Shown here in pieces: positions 8,615 to 17,507 of a DNA stretch of 64,000 nucleotides. The notes beneath the pieces were generated by a model. It was not told the origin of the DNA and did no database searches. It saw only the letters and a program-made list of their open reading frames with translations. How positions within the stretch are numbered: the first letter of the stretch is position 1; every line of letters begins with the position of its first letter. The DNA is taken from positions 124,001-188,000 of the forward strand of contig NZ_FNJL01000006.1 in assembly GCF_900104515.1 (NCBI RefSeq). The letters run 5' to 3'. The position numbers were made by a program, and so were the translations under genes. The stretch comes from Paracidovorax cattleyae (lineage in GTDB: Bacteria; Pseudomonadota; Gammaproteobacteria; Burkholderiales; Burkholderiaceae_C).

Positions 8615-9915
8615 GCGAACAGGCGCGCCTGCGTGGGTTGCGGCGCCAGCCATGAACGCAGGCGCGCCGGGTCGCGCAGCCGGTCGGCAGGGCGGTGATC
8701 GGCCACGCAGACGAAGGGCAGCACGCGGGACAGCGGCACGTGCAGCCGTCCCAGATCGGCATGGCCCAGCCGGCGCACGCGGCGGGCAGCCAGCAGGCGC
8801 TCCACCGTGCGCACGCCCAGGCCGGGCACGCGCAGCAGCCGTTCGCGCGCGGCGGTGTTGAGGTCCACGGGGAAGTGCTCCGGGTGCGCCACGGCCCAGG
8901 CGAGCTTGGGGTCCATGTCCAGCGACAGCATGCCGCCCGTGCCGTCGCCTTGCGGCACCGGCGGAACGATCTCGTCGTGCGTGAACCCGTAGAAGCGCAT
9001 GAGCCAGTCGGCCTGGTAGAGCCGGTGTTCGCGCACCAGCGGCGGAGCGGACAGGGGCAGGGCGCGCGAGGCATCGGGAATGGGGCTGAAGGCGGAGTAG
9101 TACACGCGGCGCAGGCCGAAACCTCCGTAGAGCCGTGCGCTCGTGGCCAGGATGGTGCGGTCGTCCGCGCCGTCCGCGCCCACGATCATCTGCGTGCTTT
9201 GCCCGCCCGGCGCGAAGCGAGGCGCCTCGGCCCGCCGGGCGCGTCCGGGCAGGGAGACGATGCGCTCCGTGCCGGCGCGCGGCCCCTGCTGCTGCGCCCG
9301 TGCCTGCCGTGCTTCGTCGATGTGCACCGCCAGGCGGCCCATGGAGCGCTGGATGGCGGCACCGTCCTTCTCGGGCGCCAGCGTGGCCAGGCCCTCGGAC
9401 GTGGGCAGTTCGATGTTGATGCTCAGCCGGTCGGCGTAGCGGCCTGCGCGCTCCAGCAGTTCGGGGGCGGCGTCCGGAATGGTCTTGAGGTGGATGTATC
9501 CACGGAAATCGTGGTCTTCGCGCAGCGCCCGGGCCACTTCCACCACGCGCTCCATGGTGTAGTCGGGGTTCTGGATGATGCCGCTGGAGAGGAACAGCCC
9601 CTCGATGCAGTTGCGGCGATAGAAGTCCAGCGTGAGATCCACCACCTCCTGCACCGAGAAGCGGGCGCGGGCCACGTTGCTGCTCACGCGGTTCACGCAA
9701 TAGAGGCAGTCGTACTGGCAGTAATTGGTGAGCAGGATCTTGAGCAGCGAAATGCACCGCCCGTCGGGCGCGTAGCTGTGGCAGATGCCCATGCCCTCGG
9801 TCGACCCGATGCCCTTGCCGCCCACGGAGTTGCGCGCCGACGTGCCGCTGGAGGCGCACGATGCGTCGTATTTGGCGGCGTCCGCGAGGATGGCGAGCTT
9901 GGACAGGGTGGACAC
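8611..9915 (-). CDS. putative DNA modification/repair radical SAM protein (TIGR03916)
   Basis: This 434-residue radical SAM enzyme has its [4Fe-4S] cluster triad as CQYDCLYC (Cys66, 70, 73), with other cysteines at about 20, 45 and 54. KYDASCASSG at the N terminus is typical of TIGR03916. Towards the C terminus, LLRVPGLGVRTVERLLAARR is a helix-hairpin-helix DNA-binding element, which supports action on DNA. The reaction is not known. The start is GTG at 9915 because homology begins there, but there is no Shine-Dalgarno: the LexA box fills that place, so the message may be leaderless or nearly so. It is followed by the DUF4130 partner with a 4-base overlap. Confidence 0.88.
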   Translation of the reverse strand: MSTLSKLAILADAAKYDASCASSGTSARNSVGGKGIGSTEGMGICHSYAPDGRCISLLKILLTNYCQYDCLYCVNRVSSNVARARFSVQEVVDLTLDFYRRNCIEGLFLSSGIIQNPDYTMERVVEVARALREDHDFRGYIHLKTIPDAAPELLERAGRYADRLSINIELPTSEGLATLAPEKDGAAIQRSMGRLAVHIDEARQARAQQQGPRAGTERIVSLPGRARRAEAPRFAPGGQSTQMIVGADGADDRTILATSARLYGGFGLRRVYYSAFSPIPDASRALPLSAPPLVREHRLYQADWLMRFYGFTHDEIVPPVPQGDGTGGMLSLDMDPKLAWAVAHPEHFPVDLNTAARERLLRVPGLGVRTVERLLAARRVRRLGHADLGRLHVPLSRVLPFVCVADHRPADRLRDPARLRSWLAPQPTQARLFA

Positions 9916-9932
9916 TGTATTAATTTACAGTA
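9913..9932 (-). promoter_or_regulatory. LexA (SOS) box overlapping the start of the radical SAM gene
   Basis: CTGT at 9915-9918, eight AT-only bases, then ACAG at 9927-9930 match the proteobacterial LexA operator CTGT-N8-ACAG exactly. The 20-base context differs from the E. coli ideal TACTGTATATATATACAGTA only at the first base and inside the AT core. The outer base of one half-site is the first base of the GTG start codon. Binding of LexA here would block transcription start or early elongation. Site identity is seen in sequence; regulation is inferred. Confidence 0.8.
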
Positions 9933-10004
9933 TCTGCTGCAGAAATGCCCAAAGCCCATTTCGGGTGCGCGCCTTTTACCGCGGCGGCATACAGGGCCGG
10001 TGCG

Positions 10005-10544
10005 TCAGAAGGAGCTGCCGGGCTGCTGCAGGAACAGCGCTTCTTCCGCCGTGGTCTCGCGGCCCAGCACCGTGTTGCGGTGCGGAAACCGGCCGAAGCG
10101 ATCCACGATCGCCTGGTGCTGCAGCGCGAAGTCCAGGTTGTTCGGCTGCCCCAGCACGGTGAAGAGCCGCACGGATTCCGCCTGGATGCGCGCCGACTCG
10201 CTGTGCATGAACGGCATGTACAGGAATGCGCGCCGGGGCGGCGGCAGGTCGGCGTCCAGGCCCCGTGCAACGGCCTCCTGGGCGAGCGCCAGGGCCATGC
10301 CGTCCTGCGCGAACGACTCTGCCCTCCCGCGCAGCAGGTTGCGCGAGAACTGGTCGAGCACGATCACCTCGGACAGGCGCCCTGAGGCATCCGCGCGCCA
10401 TTCCCATAGCTCGCCCAGCGCCGCGCGGGCATGCAGGGCGCCGAAGCGCGCCCGGATGGCCGCATCGAAGGCGTCATCCTTGCGGAACCAGAGATCGGGA
10501 GTGGTTTCCTCAAACCAGAAATGCAGTACGTCCTGGGCAGTCAT
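10005..10544 (-). CDS. DUF924 family protein
   Basis: This 179-residue all-alpha cytoplasmic protein of the DUF924 family has TPR-like helical structure and no known reaction. Family marks are VLHFWFEE near the N terminus, VIVLDQFSRNLLRG in the middle, FLYMPFMHSE, and the closing DRFGRFPHRNTVLGRETTAEE. The length is usual for the family. It lies upstream of the radical SAM gene on the same strand, with an 89-base gap that contains the LexA box, so it is probably transcribed apart from it. Confident family call; function unknown. Confidence 0.9.
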   Translation of the reverse strand: MTAQDVLHFWFEETTPDLWFRKDDAFDAAIRARFGALHARAALGELWEWRADASGRLSEVIVLDQFSRNLLRGRAESFAQDGMALALAQEAVARGLDADLPPPRRAFLYMPFMHSESARIQAESVRLFTVLGQPNNLDFALQHQAIVDRFGRFPHRNTVLGRETTAEEALFLQQPGSSF

Positions 10545-10588
10545 GGAGACAGTATCGGGCAGCGCGGCGCCGCGCAGCGCCGCGCCGC

Positions 10589-10625
10589 AAAAAAAGCCCT
10601 GCCGGCGCGCAAGCGCCGGCAGGGC
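10589..10625 (-). terminator. intrinsic terminator after the OmpA-family gene
   Basis: On the minus strand a perfect 13-bp stem, GCCCTGCCGGCGC, with loop TTGC is followed by seven T residues. It lies 17 bases past the stop of the OmpA-family gene and ends the DUF4398-OmpA unit before the DUF924 gene. Confidence 0.92.
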
Positions 10626-10641
10626 CGGGACCGATCGGGGA

Positions 10642-11532
10642 TCAACGGCCCCGCAGGTTGCCCTTGTCGTCGGCGATGACGATTTCCACGCGCCGGTTCA
10701 TGGCGCGGCCTTCGGGCGAGCTGTTGTCGGCCACGGGATAGGTCTTGCCGTACCCGCGGGCGGCGATGCGGTCCGGTGCGACGCCGCGCTGCACCAGCGC
10801 ACTCTGCACGGCCTGCGCACGGCGCTCCGACAGGCTCTGGTTGTAGGCGTCGCCGCCCACGCTGTCGGTATGGCCTTCGATGATGAGCTTGCGGTCCGGG
10901 AACTGGCGCAGGAAGTTCGCCAGCTTGTCCAGCCGCGGTCCGGCCTGTGCGGACAGCTCGGCCTTGTTGAAGGCGAACAGCACATCGCCCAGCGTCACCA
11001 GCAGGCCGCGCTCGGTCTGCTGCGCCTCGATGTCGCGAAGTTGCGCTTCCAGCGCGCGGACGCGGGCGGCATTGTCCGCGGCGCGCTGTTCGGCGCTCGC
11101 GGCCTGCAGCTGCGCCTGCTGGGCGCTGCGGGCGTTGGCCTCGGCCTGCATGCGGGCCCGGTCGGCTTCGCTGGTCAGGCGCAGGCGCTCGGCATCGGTA
11201 CCTGCCTTCTTGATGTCGGCATCCAGCACCCGCGAACGGGCCACGTTGGAGGCGATGTCGGCGCGCTGGGTGGCGAGATAGGCGAGGTGGTTGGCTTCGG
11301 CTGCATCGTTCTTGTCGCTCCAGACGCGGTCCGCACGGGCCAGCGTGTCGGTCGCGGCCTTCAGTTCCAGCGGGGCGTTCTGCACGACGGCCGGGTCATT
11401 GGCGGCACGGTTGACGGCGATGCGGGCGGTTTCGACCGAATCGAGCGGGGCACGCGTCGCGCAGGCAGCCAGGAGTCCTGCGGAGACGAGCACAGCGGCG
11501 AGGGCGGTGGAGCGGCGGAGGGTATTGCGCAT
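10642..11532 (-). CDS. OmpA family lipoprotein with DUF4398 domain
   Basis: This 296-residue predicted lipoprotein has lipobox LLAAC near residue 24. A DUF4398 segment follows (ETARIAVNRAANDPAVVQNAPLELK), then a long alanine- and glutamine-rich coiled coil (about 90-165), and a C-terminal OmpA peptidoglycan-binding domain (LIIEGHTDSVGGDAYNQSLSERRA, RIAARGYGKTYPVADN, NRRVEIVI). It likely sits in the outer membrane with the OmpA domain gripping peptidoglycan. The ATG at 11532 is chosen over one 9 codons upstream because an AGGGAG site precedes it. It follows the DUF4398 gene by 40 bases and ends at a strong terminator. Confidence 0.9.
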   Translation of the reverse strand: MRNTLRRSTALAAVLVSAGLLAACATRAPLDSVETARIAVNRAANDPAVVQNAPLELKAATDTLARADRVWSDKNDAAEANHLAYLATQRADIASNVARSRVLDADIKKAGTDAERLRLTSEADRARMQAEANARSAQQAQLQAASAEQRAADNAARVRALEAQLRDIEAQQTERGLLVTLGDVLFAFNKAELSAQAGPRLDKLANFLRQFPDRKLIIEGHTDSVGGDAYNQSLSERRAQAVQSALVQRGVAPDRIAARGYGKTYPVADNSSPEGRAMNRRVEIVIADDKGNLRGR

Positions 11533-11572
11533 GGTTTGGTTCTCCCTGTCGGGTGTCAATTCGGGTCTGGGC

Positions 11573-12085
11573 TCAACGGGCGGGAGCCGGGGCAGGGGGC
11601 ACCGGCATGCCGGGCACGGCGGTGGGGTTGGCGGCCGGCCGGGGCGCGATCGCAGGCGCCGGCATGGGCGCAGGCATCGGGGCTGTCATGGCGCCGGGGG
11701 CGACTGCGGGTGCGGGATCGCGCCGCGTGATTTCCGACTGGAGCGACTGGATGCTGGTGCGCACCTGCTGCAGCGTGGCGGCGTTGTTGGCGGCGTCGGC
11801 CTTGGTCTCCGCGACGCGGGCATCCGCTTCCGCCTCGGCGGCGTAGCGGCGGGCCATGTCGTACTGTTTGTCGGTCATGGCCTTCTCGGCCGCCACCAGC
11901 TTGTCACGGGCCCGCTGGAGCTCCACGGGTGCATTGGCCGCGACCTGCGGCTCGCCGGCCACGCGGTTGACCGTGGTGCGGGTCACGGCCATCTGGTCGG
12001 TCGGGGGTGGCGTGGACGAGCATGCCGCAAGCGCTCCCAGAGCCAGAACGGCCGTGGCGGTGCGAAGAAGGGTGGCAGTCTGCAT
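11573..12085 (-). CDS. DUF4398 domain lipoprotein
   Basis: This 170-residue lipoprotein has signal peptide and lipobox LGALAAC (Cys about 22). A DUF4398 helical domain follows (VTRTTVNRVAGEPQVAANAPVELQRARDKLVAAEKA), then a coiled coil, and a proline/alanine/methionine-rich tail (PAPMPAPAIAPRP) that may span the periplasm. It precedes and resembles the first part of the OmpA-family gene, as if the two work together. AAGGAG lies 8 bases before the ATG. No enzymatic function is suggested. The family is known only as an envelope lipoprotein. Confidence 0.85.
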   Translation of the reverse strand: MQTATLLRTATAVLALGALAACSSTPPPTDQMAVTRTTVNRVAGEPQVAANAPVELQRARDKLVAAEKAMTDKQYDMARRYAAEAEADARVAETKADAANNAATLQQVRTSIQSLQSEITRRDPAPAVAPGAMTAPMPAPMPAPAIAPRPAANPTAVPGMPVPPAPAPAR

Positions 12086-12240
12086 GGCGGAACTCCTTTG
12101 AATGGGGGCGAATACCGGAGGCGGTGAGCGCGACGGTAAGGAAAGTTTCCAATTGTTGGCAGCTACCCCGGCCGGCTGCGTAGGTGTAGCGCAGCAGGCA
12201 CCGTGGGCCGTTTCTTACGGTCGCCTGCGCCCCTGGAGAT

Positions 12241-12270
12241 CGGAAAACGCTTTTGTTTATGCGTTTTCCG
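12241..12270. repeat. perfect 10-bp inverted repeat, possible operator
   Basis: CGGAAAACGC and GCGTTTTCCG are exact reverse complements separated by 10 bases, so half-site centres are 20 bases (two helical turns) apart. It lies in the divergent region between the DUF4398 lipoprotein and the M20 gene (12086-12378, otherwise without a gene), about 110 bases upstream of the chosen M20 start. No T-run follows on either strand, so a dimeric-regulator operator is likelier than a terminator. Confidence 0.5.
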
Positions 12271-12378
12271 CAGTTGGCCGGACGTCCGTGTCTTTCGAGA
12301 ATCAGGGGTTTTTCCCCGACGACACGCCGACCCTGCGCTGCGCGGTCGCCGAGCATGCGCGCAGCCGGTCCTTCGCGC

Positions 12379-13623
12379 ATGGCGGCGTGTCCCGGACCGG
12401 AGACGCCCGCCTTGCCGATCCCCCTCGATGAAAGTTTTGCCGACATGGCCGCGTTCGTGGCCTTGCGGCGCGACCTGCACGCCCATCCCGAACTGGGCTT
12501 CGAAGAACACCGCACCGCGGCGGTCGTGGCTGCGCGGCTGCGCGAATGGGGCGCCGACGAGGTGCACGAGGGCATCGCCGGCACCGGCGTGGTGGGGGTG
12601 CTGCGCGGCCGCCACGCGAACTCGCGCACCATCGGGCTGCGCGCCGACATGGATGCGCTGCCGCTGGACGAGGAGAACCGCTTCGCCCACCGCTCGGTCC
12701 ATGCCGGTCGCATGCACGCCTGCGGGCACGACGGCCACACCACCATGCTGCTGGCGGCCGCCTGGCACCTGGCCCGCACGCGCGATTTCGCGGGCACCGT
12801 CCACCTGGTCTTCCAGCCCGCCGAGGAGATGGGCAAGGCCGGCGCGCGCCGCATGATCGAGGAAGGCCTCTTCGAGCGCTTTCCGTGCGACGCCGTCTTC
12901 GCGCTGCACAACTTCGCGCTCGAGCGCGTGGGCGCGTTCGCCCTCAACGGCGGCGCGCTCATGGCGTCGAGCAACACCTGGCGCGTCACCGTCGCGGGGC
13001 GCGGGGCCCATGCCTCGCAGCCGCACACCGGCATCGACCCGGTGGCCGCCACCATCGATCTCGCCCAGCAACTGCAGACCCTGGTGGCGCGGCACGTGGA
13101 CGGGCGCGACCGGGCGCTGCTCGCGGTCACGCAGATCCAGGGCTCCGATGCCCCCAACGTCATTCCCGACACGGCCTGGGTCGGCGGCACGGTGCGTACC
13201 TTCTCGGTCGAAGCGCTCGACCGCATCGAGGCGGCGCTGCGCCGCCAGGCGGAGCACACGGCGCTGGCGCACGGCTGCACGGCCGAGGTGCGGTTCACGC
13301 GTGCGTCGCCTCCGCTCGTCAACCACCCGGCAGAGGCCGCCTTCGCTGCGGAGGTGATGCGCGAGATCGCGGGACCGGATGCGGTGGACGACGCGTTCCC
13401 GCCCGTGCTGGCCGCCGAGGACTTCGCCCACATGCTGCGCGTGCGCCCCGGCTGCTACGCGTTCATCGGCAACGGCCCCGGCGACCACCGCCTGCCGGGG
13501 CATGGCGACGGGCCGTGCCTGATCCACAACCGCTCGTTCGATTTCAACGACGGCATCCTCGCCACCGGCGCCCGCTACTTCGTGCGGCTGGCCGAACGGT
13601 GGCTCCATCCCGACCGGACCTGA
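12379..13623 (+). CDS. M20 family metallo-amidohydrolase (hippurate/aminoacylase-like)
   Basis: This 414-residue di-zinc amidohydrolase has LRRDLHAHPELGFEEHRT at the N terminus, MHACGHDGHTTML (metal-binding Cys/His, about 113-123), QPAEEMGKAGARRMI (general-base Glu, about 147-158) and a late EDFAHML metal-ligand motif. A dimerisation domain lies in the middle (GRGAHASQPHTGIDP). Relatives hydrolyse N-acyl amino acids such as hippurate or indole-acetyl conjugates; the substrate here is unknown. The start is uncertain: in-frame ATGs also lie at 12355 and 12445, none with a good ribosome site. It ends 5 bases before a Bug-type binding-protein gene, suggesting a shared substrate route. Confidence 0.88.
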   Translation: MAACPGPETPALPIPLDESFADMAAFVALRRDLHAHPELGFEEHRTAAVVAARLREWGADEVHEGIAGTGVVGVLRGRHANSRTIGLRADMDALPLDEENRFAHRSVHAGRMHACGHDGHTTMLLAAAWHLARTRDFAGTVHLVFQPAEEMGKAGARRMIEEGLFERFPCDAVFALHNFALERVGAFALNGGALMASSNTWRVTVAGRGAHASQPHTGIDPVAATIDLAQQLQTLVARHVDGRDRALLAVTQIQGSDAPNVIPDTAWVGGTVRTFSVEALDRIEAALRRQAEHTALAHGCTAEVRFTRASPPLVNHPAEAAFAAEVMREIAGPDAVDDAFPPVLAAEDFAHMLRVRPGCYAFIGNGPGDHRLPGHGDGPCLIHNRSFDFNDGILATGARYFVRLAERWLHPDRT

Positions 13624-13628
13624 ACGCC

Positions 13629-14615
13629 ATGGCCTTTCTCTTCTGCTTTCCTTCGCAACGCCGCCGCCTGCTGGCCGCGGCGGCCGCCGCCACCGCGCTG
13701 GCGGCCCTGTCCGGCACCGCACATGCCGAGCGCGTGATCCGCATCGTCGTGCCCTTCGGCGCCGGCGCCACGCAGGACACGGTGGCCCGCACCTTCAGCA
13801 ACGAACTCGGCCAGGCGCTCGGCGCCACCGTGATCGTGGACAACCGCGCGGGCGCGGGCGGCACCGTGGGCACGGCCCAGGTCGCCCGGGCAGCGCCGGA
13901 CGGCAACACCCTGGTGCTCGCAGCCGCGAGCCACCACCTGGCCAGCCATCTCTATGCCCGGCTGCCCTACGATCCGGTGAAGGACTTCGTGGGCGTGTCG
14001 TTCCTGGGCCGCACCGGCTACGTGGTGGGAGTGCCGGCATCCTCGGGCATCACCTCCATCGCGGATCTGATCGCGAAGGCCCGGGCGCAGCCCGGCGTAC
14101 TGAACTACGCATCGGCCGGCAACGGCAGCGCATCGCACCTCGCCACCGCATCGCTGGCGGCGCAGGCGGGCGTGCAACTGCAGCACATTCCGTTCAAGTC
14201 CACGGGCGACGCCACCACCGAACTGCTGGCCGGCCGCGTGCAGGTGGTGACGGGCGCGACCATCGGCATGCTGCCCCTGCGCAGCGATCCGCGCGTGAAG
14301 CTGCTGGCCTATTCCGGCACGGCCCGCTCGCGCTTCTTGCCCGACCTGCCCACCGTGGCCGAGTCCGGCCTGCCGGGGTATGCGTTCGACTCCTGGCTCG
14401 GCCTGCTGGCGCCGGCCGGCACGCCGACGGCCGAAGTGGAGCGCATCAATGCCGCCGTGCGCAAGGTGCTGGCCGATCCGGTCGTGCAGGAGCGCCTGGC
14501 GCGCGTGGGCGTGGAGGCCGGCACCCTGCCCGCCGCCGACTTCCAGCAACTGCTCCGGGACGACGCTGCGGCCGCCGGGCGCATCGTGCAGGCGGCGGGC
14601 GTGCGCATCGAGTAG
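13629..14615 (+). CDS. Bug family tripartite tricarboxylate transporter substrate-binding protein
   Basis: This 328-residue periplasmic solute-binding protein of the Bug/TctC family has a signal peptide ending near GTAHA. The binding-site motif IRIVVPFGAGATQDTVAR, then VIVDNRAGAGGTVGT and PDGNTLVLAA follow, with the late LPDLPTVAESGLPGYAFDSWLGLLAPAGTP. Such proteins bind carboxylates or amino-acid-like ligands with high affinity. No TctA/TctB membrane genes are adjacent, which is common for the large Bug families of Burkholderiales. It starts 5 bases after the M20 stop, so the two are co-transcribed and the ligand may be the M20 substrate or product (inference). Confidence 0.93.
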   Translation: MAFLFCFPSQRRRLLAAAAAATALAALSGTAHAERVIRIVVPFGAGATQDTVARTFSNELGQALGATVIVDNRAGAGGTVGTAQVARAAPDGNTLVLAAASHHLASHLYARLPYDPVKDFVGVSFLGRTGYVVGVPASSGITSIADLIAKARAQPGVLNYASAGNGSASHLATASLAAQAGVQLQHIPFKSTGDATTELLAGRVQVVTGATIGMLPLRSDPRVKLLAYSGTARSRFLPDLPTVAESGLPGYAFDSWLGLLAPAGTPTAEVERINAAVRKVLADPVVQERLARVGVEAGTLPAADFQQLLRDDAAAAGRIVQAAGVRIE

Positions 14616-14648
14616 TCGCGCAGGGCCCGCGCTGCCGCCGCGGCCCGG

Positions 14649-15020
14649 TCAGAACAGCCGTGCCCCCAGGGGCACCTCCTGCGCGGGCGTGCACAGCACC
14701 ACGTGGCCATCGGCATCGGGAAAGCCGGTGACCAGGCATTCCGAGCGGATCGGACCGATCTGCCTGGGCGGGAAGTTCAGCACCGCCACGACCTGCCGGC
14801 CGACCAGCGTCTCGGGCGTGTAGAGCGCCGTGATCTGGGCGCTCGATTTGCGCACGCCCAGCGCGGGGCCGAAATCGACGTGCAGGATGTAGGCCGGCTT
14901 GCGGGCCTGGGGGAACGGCTCGGCAGCCACGATGCGGCCGGCGCGCAGTTCCACCCGGGCAAAGTCGTCCCAGGCGATCGGAGGCAGGGGGGTGTCGGGG
15001 GCGTCGTCGAAATCGGTCAT
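14649..15020 (-). CDS. csaA: tRNA-binding protein, CsaA-like
   Basis: This 123-residue protein is a single OB-fold tRNA-binding domain. FARVELRAGRIVAAEPFPQARKPAYILHVDFGPALG begins the domain, followed by SSAQITALYTPETLVGRQVVAVLNFPPRQIGPIRSECLVTGF. This pattern and length match CsaA, a homodimeric tRNA-binding protein once named for secretion-chaperone activity. It is transcribed alone, after the gap terminator, and converges with the Bug gene, leaving 33 bases. Binding to tRNA is established for the family; its cellular role here is not known. Confidence 0.92.
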   Translation of the reverse strand: MTDFDDAPDTPLPPIAWDDFARVELRAGRIVAAEPFPQARKPAYILHVDFGPALGVRKSSAQITALYTPETLVGRQVVAVLNFPPRQIGPIRSECLVTGFPDADGHVVLCTPAQEVPLGARLF

Positions 15021-15097
15021 GCCGGCATGGTGCCCTGCCGGGTGCGCGGGAAATGTCGCGCAACGCCTGTGCTGCGGCCACCCGCTGCCGCAGGCGC

Positions 15098-15129
15098 AAA
15101 AAAAGCCAGAACCGGCAGCGGCTCTGGCT
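15098..15129 (-). terminator. intrinsic terminator downstream of gap
   Basis: On the minus strand AGCCAGA and TCTGGCT pair around an inner CCG/CGG stem with loop CTGC, followed by a run of seven T. It lies about 28 bases after the gap stop and separates gap from csaA. Confidence 0.85.
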
Positions 15130-15156
15130 TTGTCGTCGTCCCGTGCGGGAGGCGAA

Positions 15157-16939
<1,783 letters not shown>

Positions 16940-17005
16940 AATCTTTGGCTATGGCTTCTTCGCCATCAATTACATGCCTGCGTTCACTCATTGCATTCAA
17001 TAGAT

Positions 17006-17473
17006 TCAGTAGTTCTCGATGAAGTCAATGGAGACTTCTCTGCAAGCAGCCACTTTGTCCACAAAGACCTTAACCGAGAGGAATTCTGAGTTCTTGCAAC
17101 TCATGCTAAGAAGATTCTTCGATGCCGGAGCAGTGGCTGAATAGTCAGGTTCGCATAAATTTTTCTCAAAGGCTGTGCGGTAAAAATGCAATATCTCGTC
17201 GGCAGATAACGAGCTTCCGTATGTCAGGGAGCTGAACGGACTGCTTTCGCCATCCCGGCCCTTCCAGTGGACCTTTGGTTGTCTGCACTCGCCGACCAAC
17301 TCCACCGACTGCAGAGATTGAGGAGCGGCGAGTCGATAAGTGATGGATGCGCGGTCGATGTCGTTAACTTCGAAGGTTGACCATGCAAAAATAAAGAACA
17401 GCACAGCGATACAGCCTCCCCCCGCCGCGATGAAAAACAGCGACTTGATCACTTGGCTGGATTCCATTTTCAT
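17006..17473 (-). CDS. hypothetical membrane-anchored protein, AT-rich
   Basis: This 155-residue protein has one N-terminal hydrophobic segment (about 10-31, SLFFIAAGGGCIAVLFFIFAW) and a presumably periplasmic domain with four cysteines (ECRQ, LCEP, SCKN, ACRE) that could form two disulfides. No family recognised. It follows the tkt stop by 30 bases on the same strand, and its composition is lower in GC than the surrounding genes. A second ATG two codons downstream is an alternative start. Together with the next gene it forms a small insert between tkt and gap. A membrane-anchored small protein beside an unknown soluble one could be an immunity-type pair, but nothing in sequence proves this. 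Confidence 0.6.
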   Translation of the reverse strand: MKMESSQVIKSLFFIAAGGGCIAVLFFIFAWSTFEVNDIDRASITYRLAAPQSLQSVELVGECRQPKVHWKGRDGESSPFSSLTYGSSLSADEILHFYRTAFEKNLCEPDYSATAPASKNLLSMSCKNSEFLSVKVFVDKVAACREVSIDFIENY

Positions 17474-17484
17474 CGGGGGATTCT

Positions 17485-17507
17485 TTGACGCTGTGCTGTA
17501 GCGTCAA
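17485..17507. repeat. 8-bp inverted repeat at the tkt stop
   Basis: TTGACGCT and AGCGTCAA are exact reverse complements with a 7-base loop, overlapping the tkt stop codon. No T-run follows, so it is not a standard terminator. It may dampen read-through into the two unknown genes. Confidence 0.4.

Noticed and set aside
17485-17507. The hairpin at the tkt stop as an intrinsic terminator
   Set aside because: The stem is perfect but no T-run follows on the transcribed strand.
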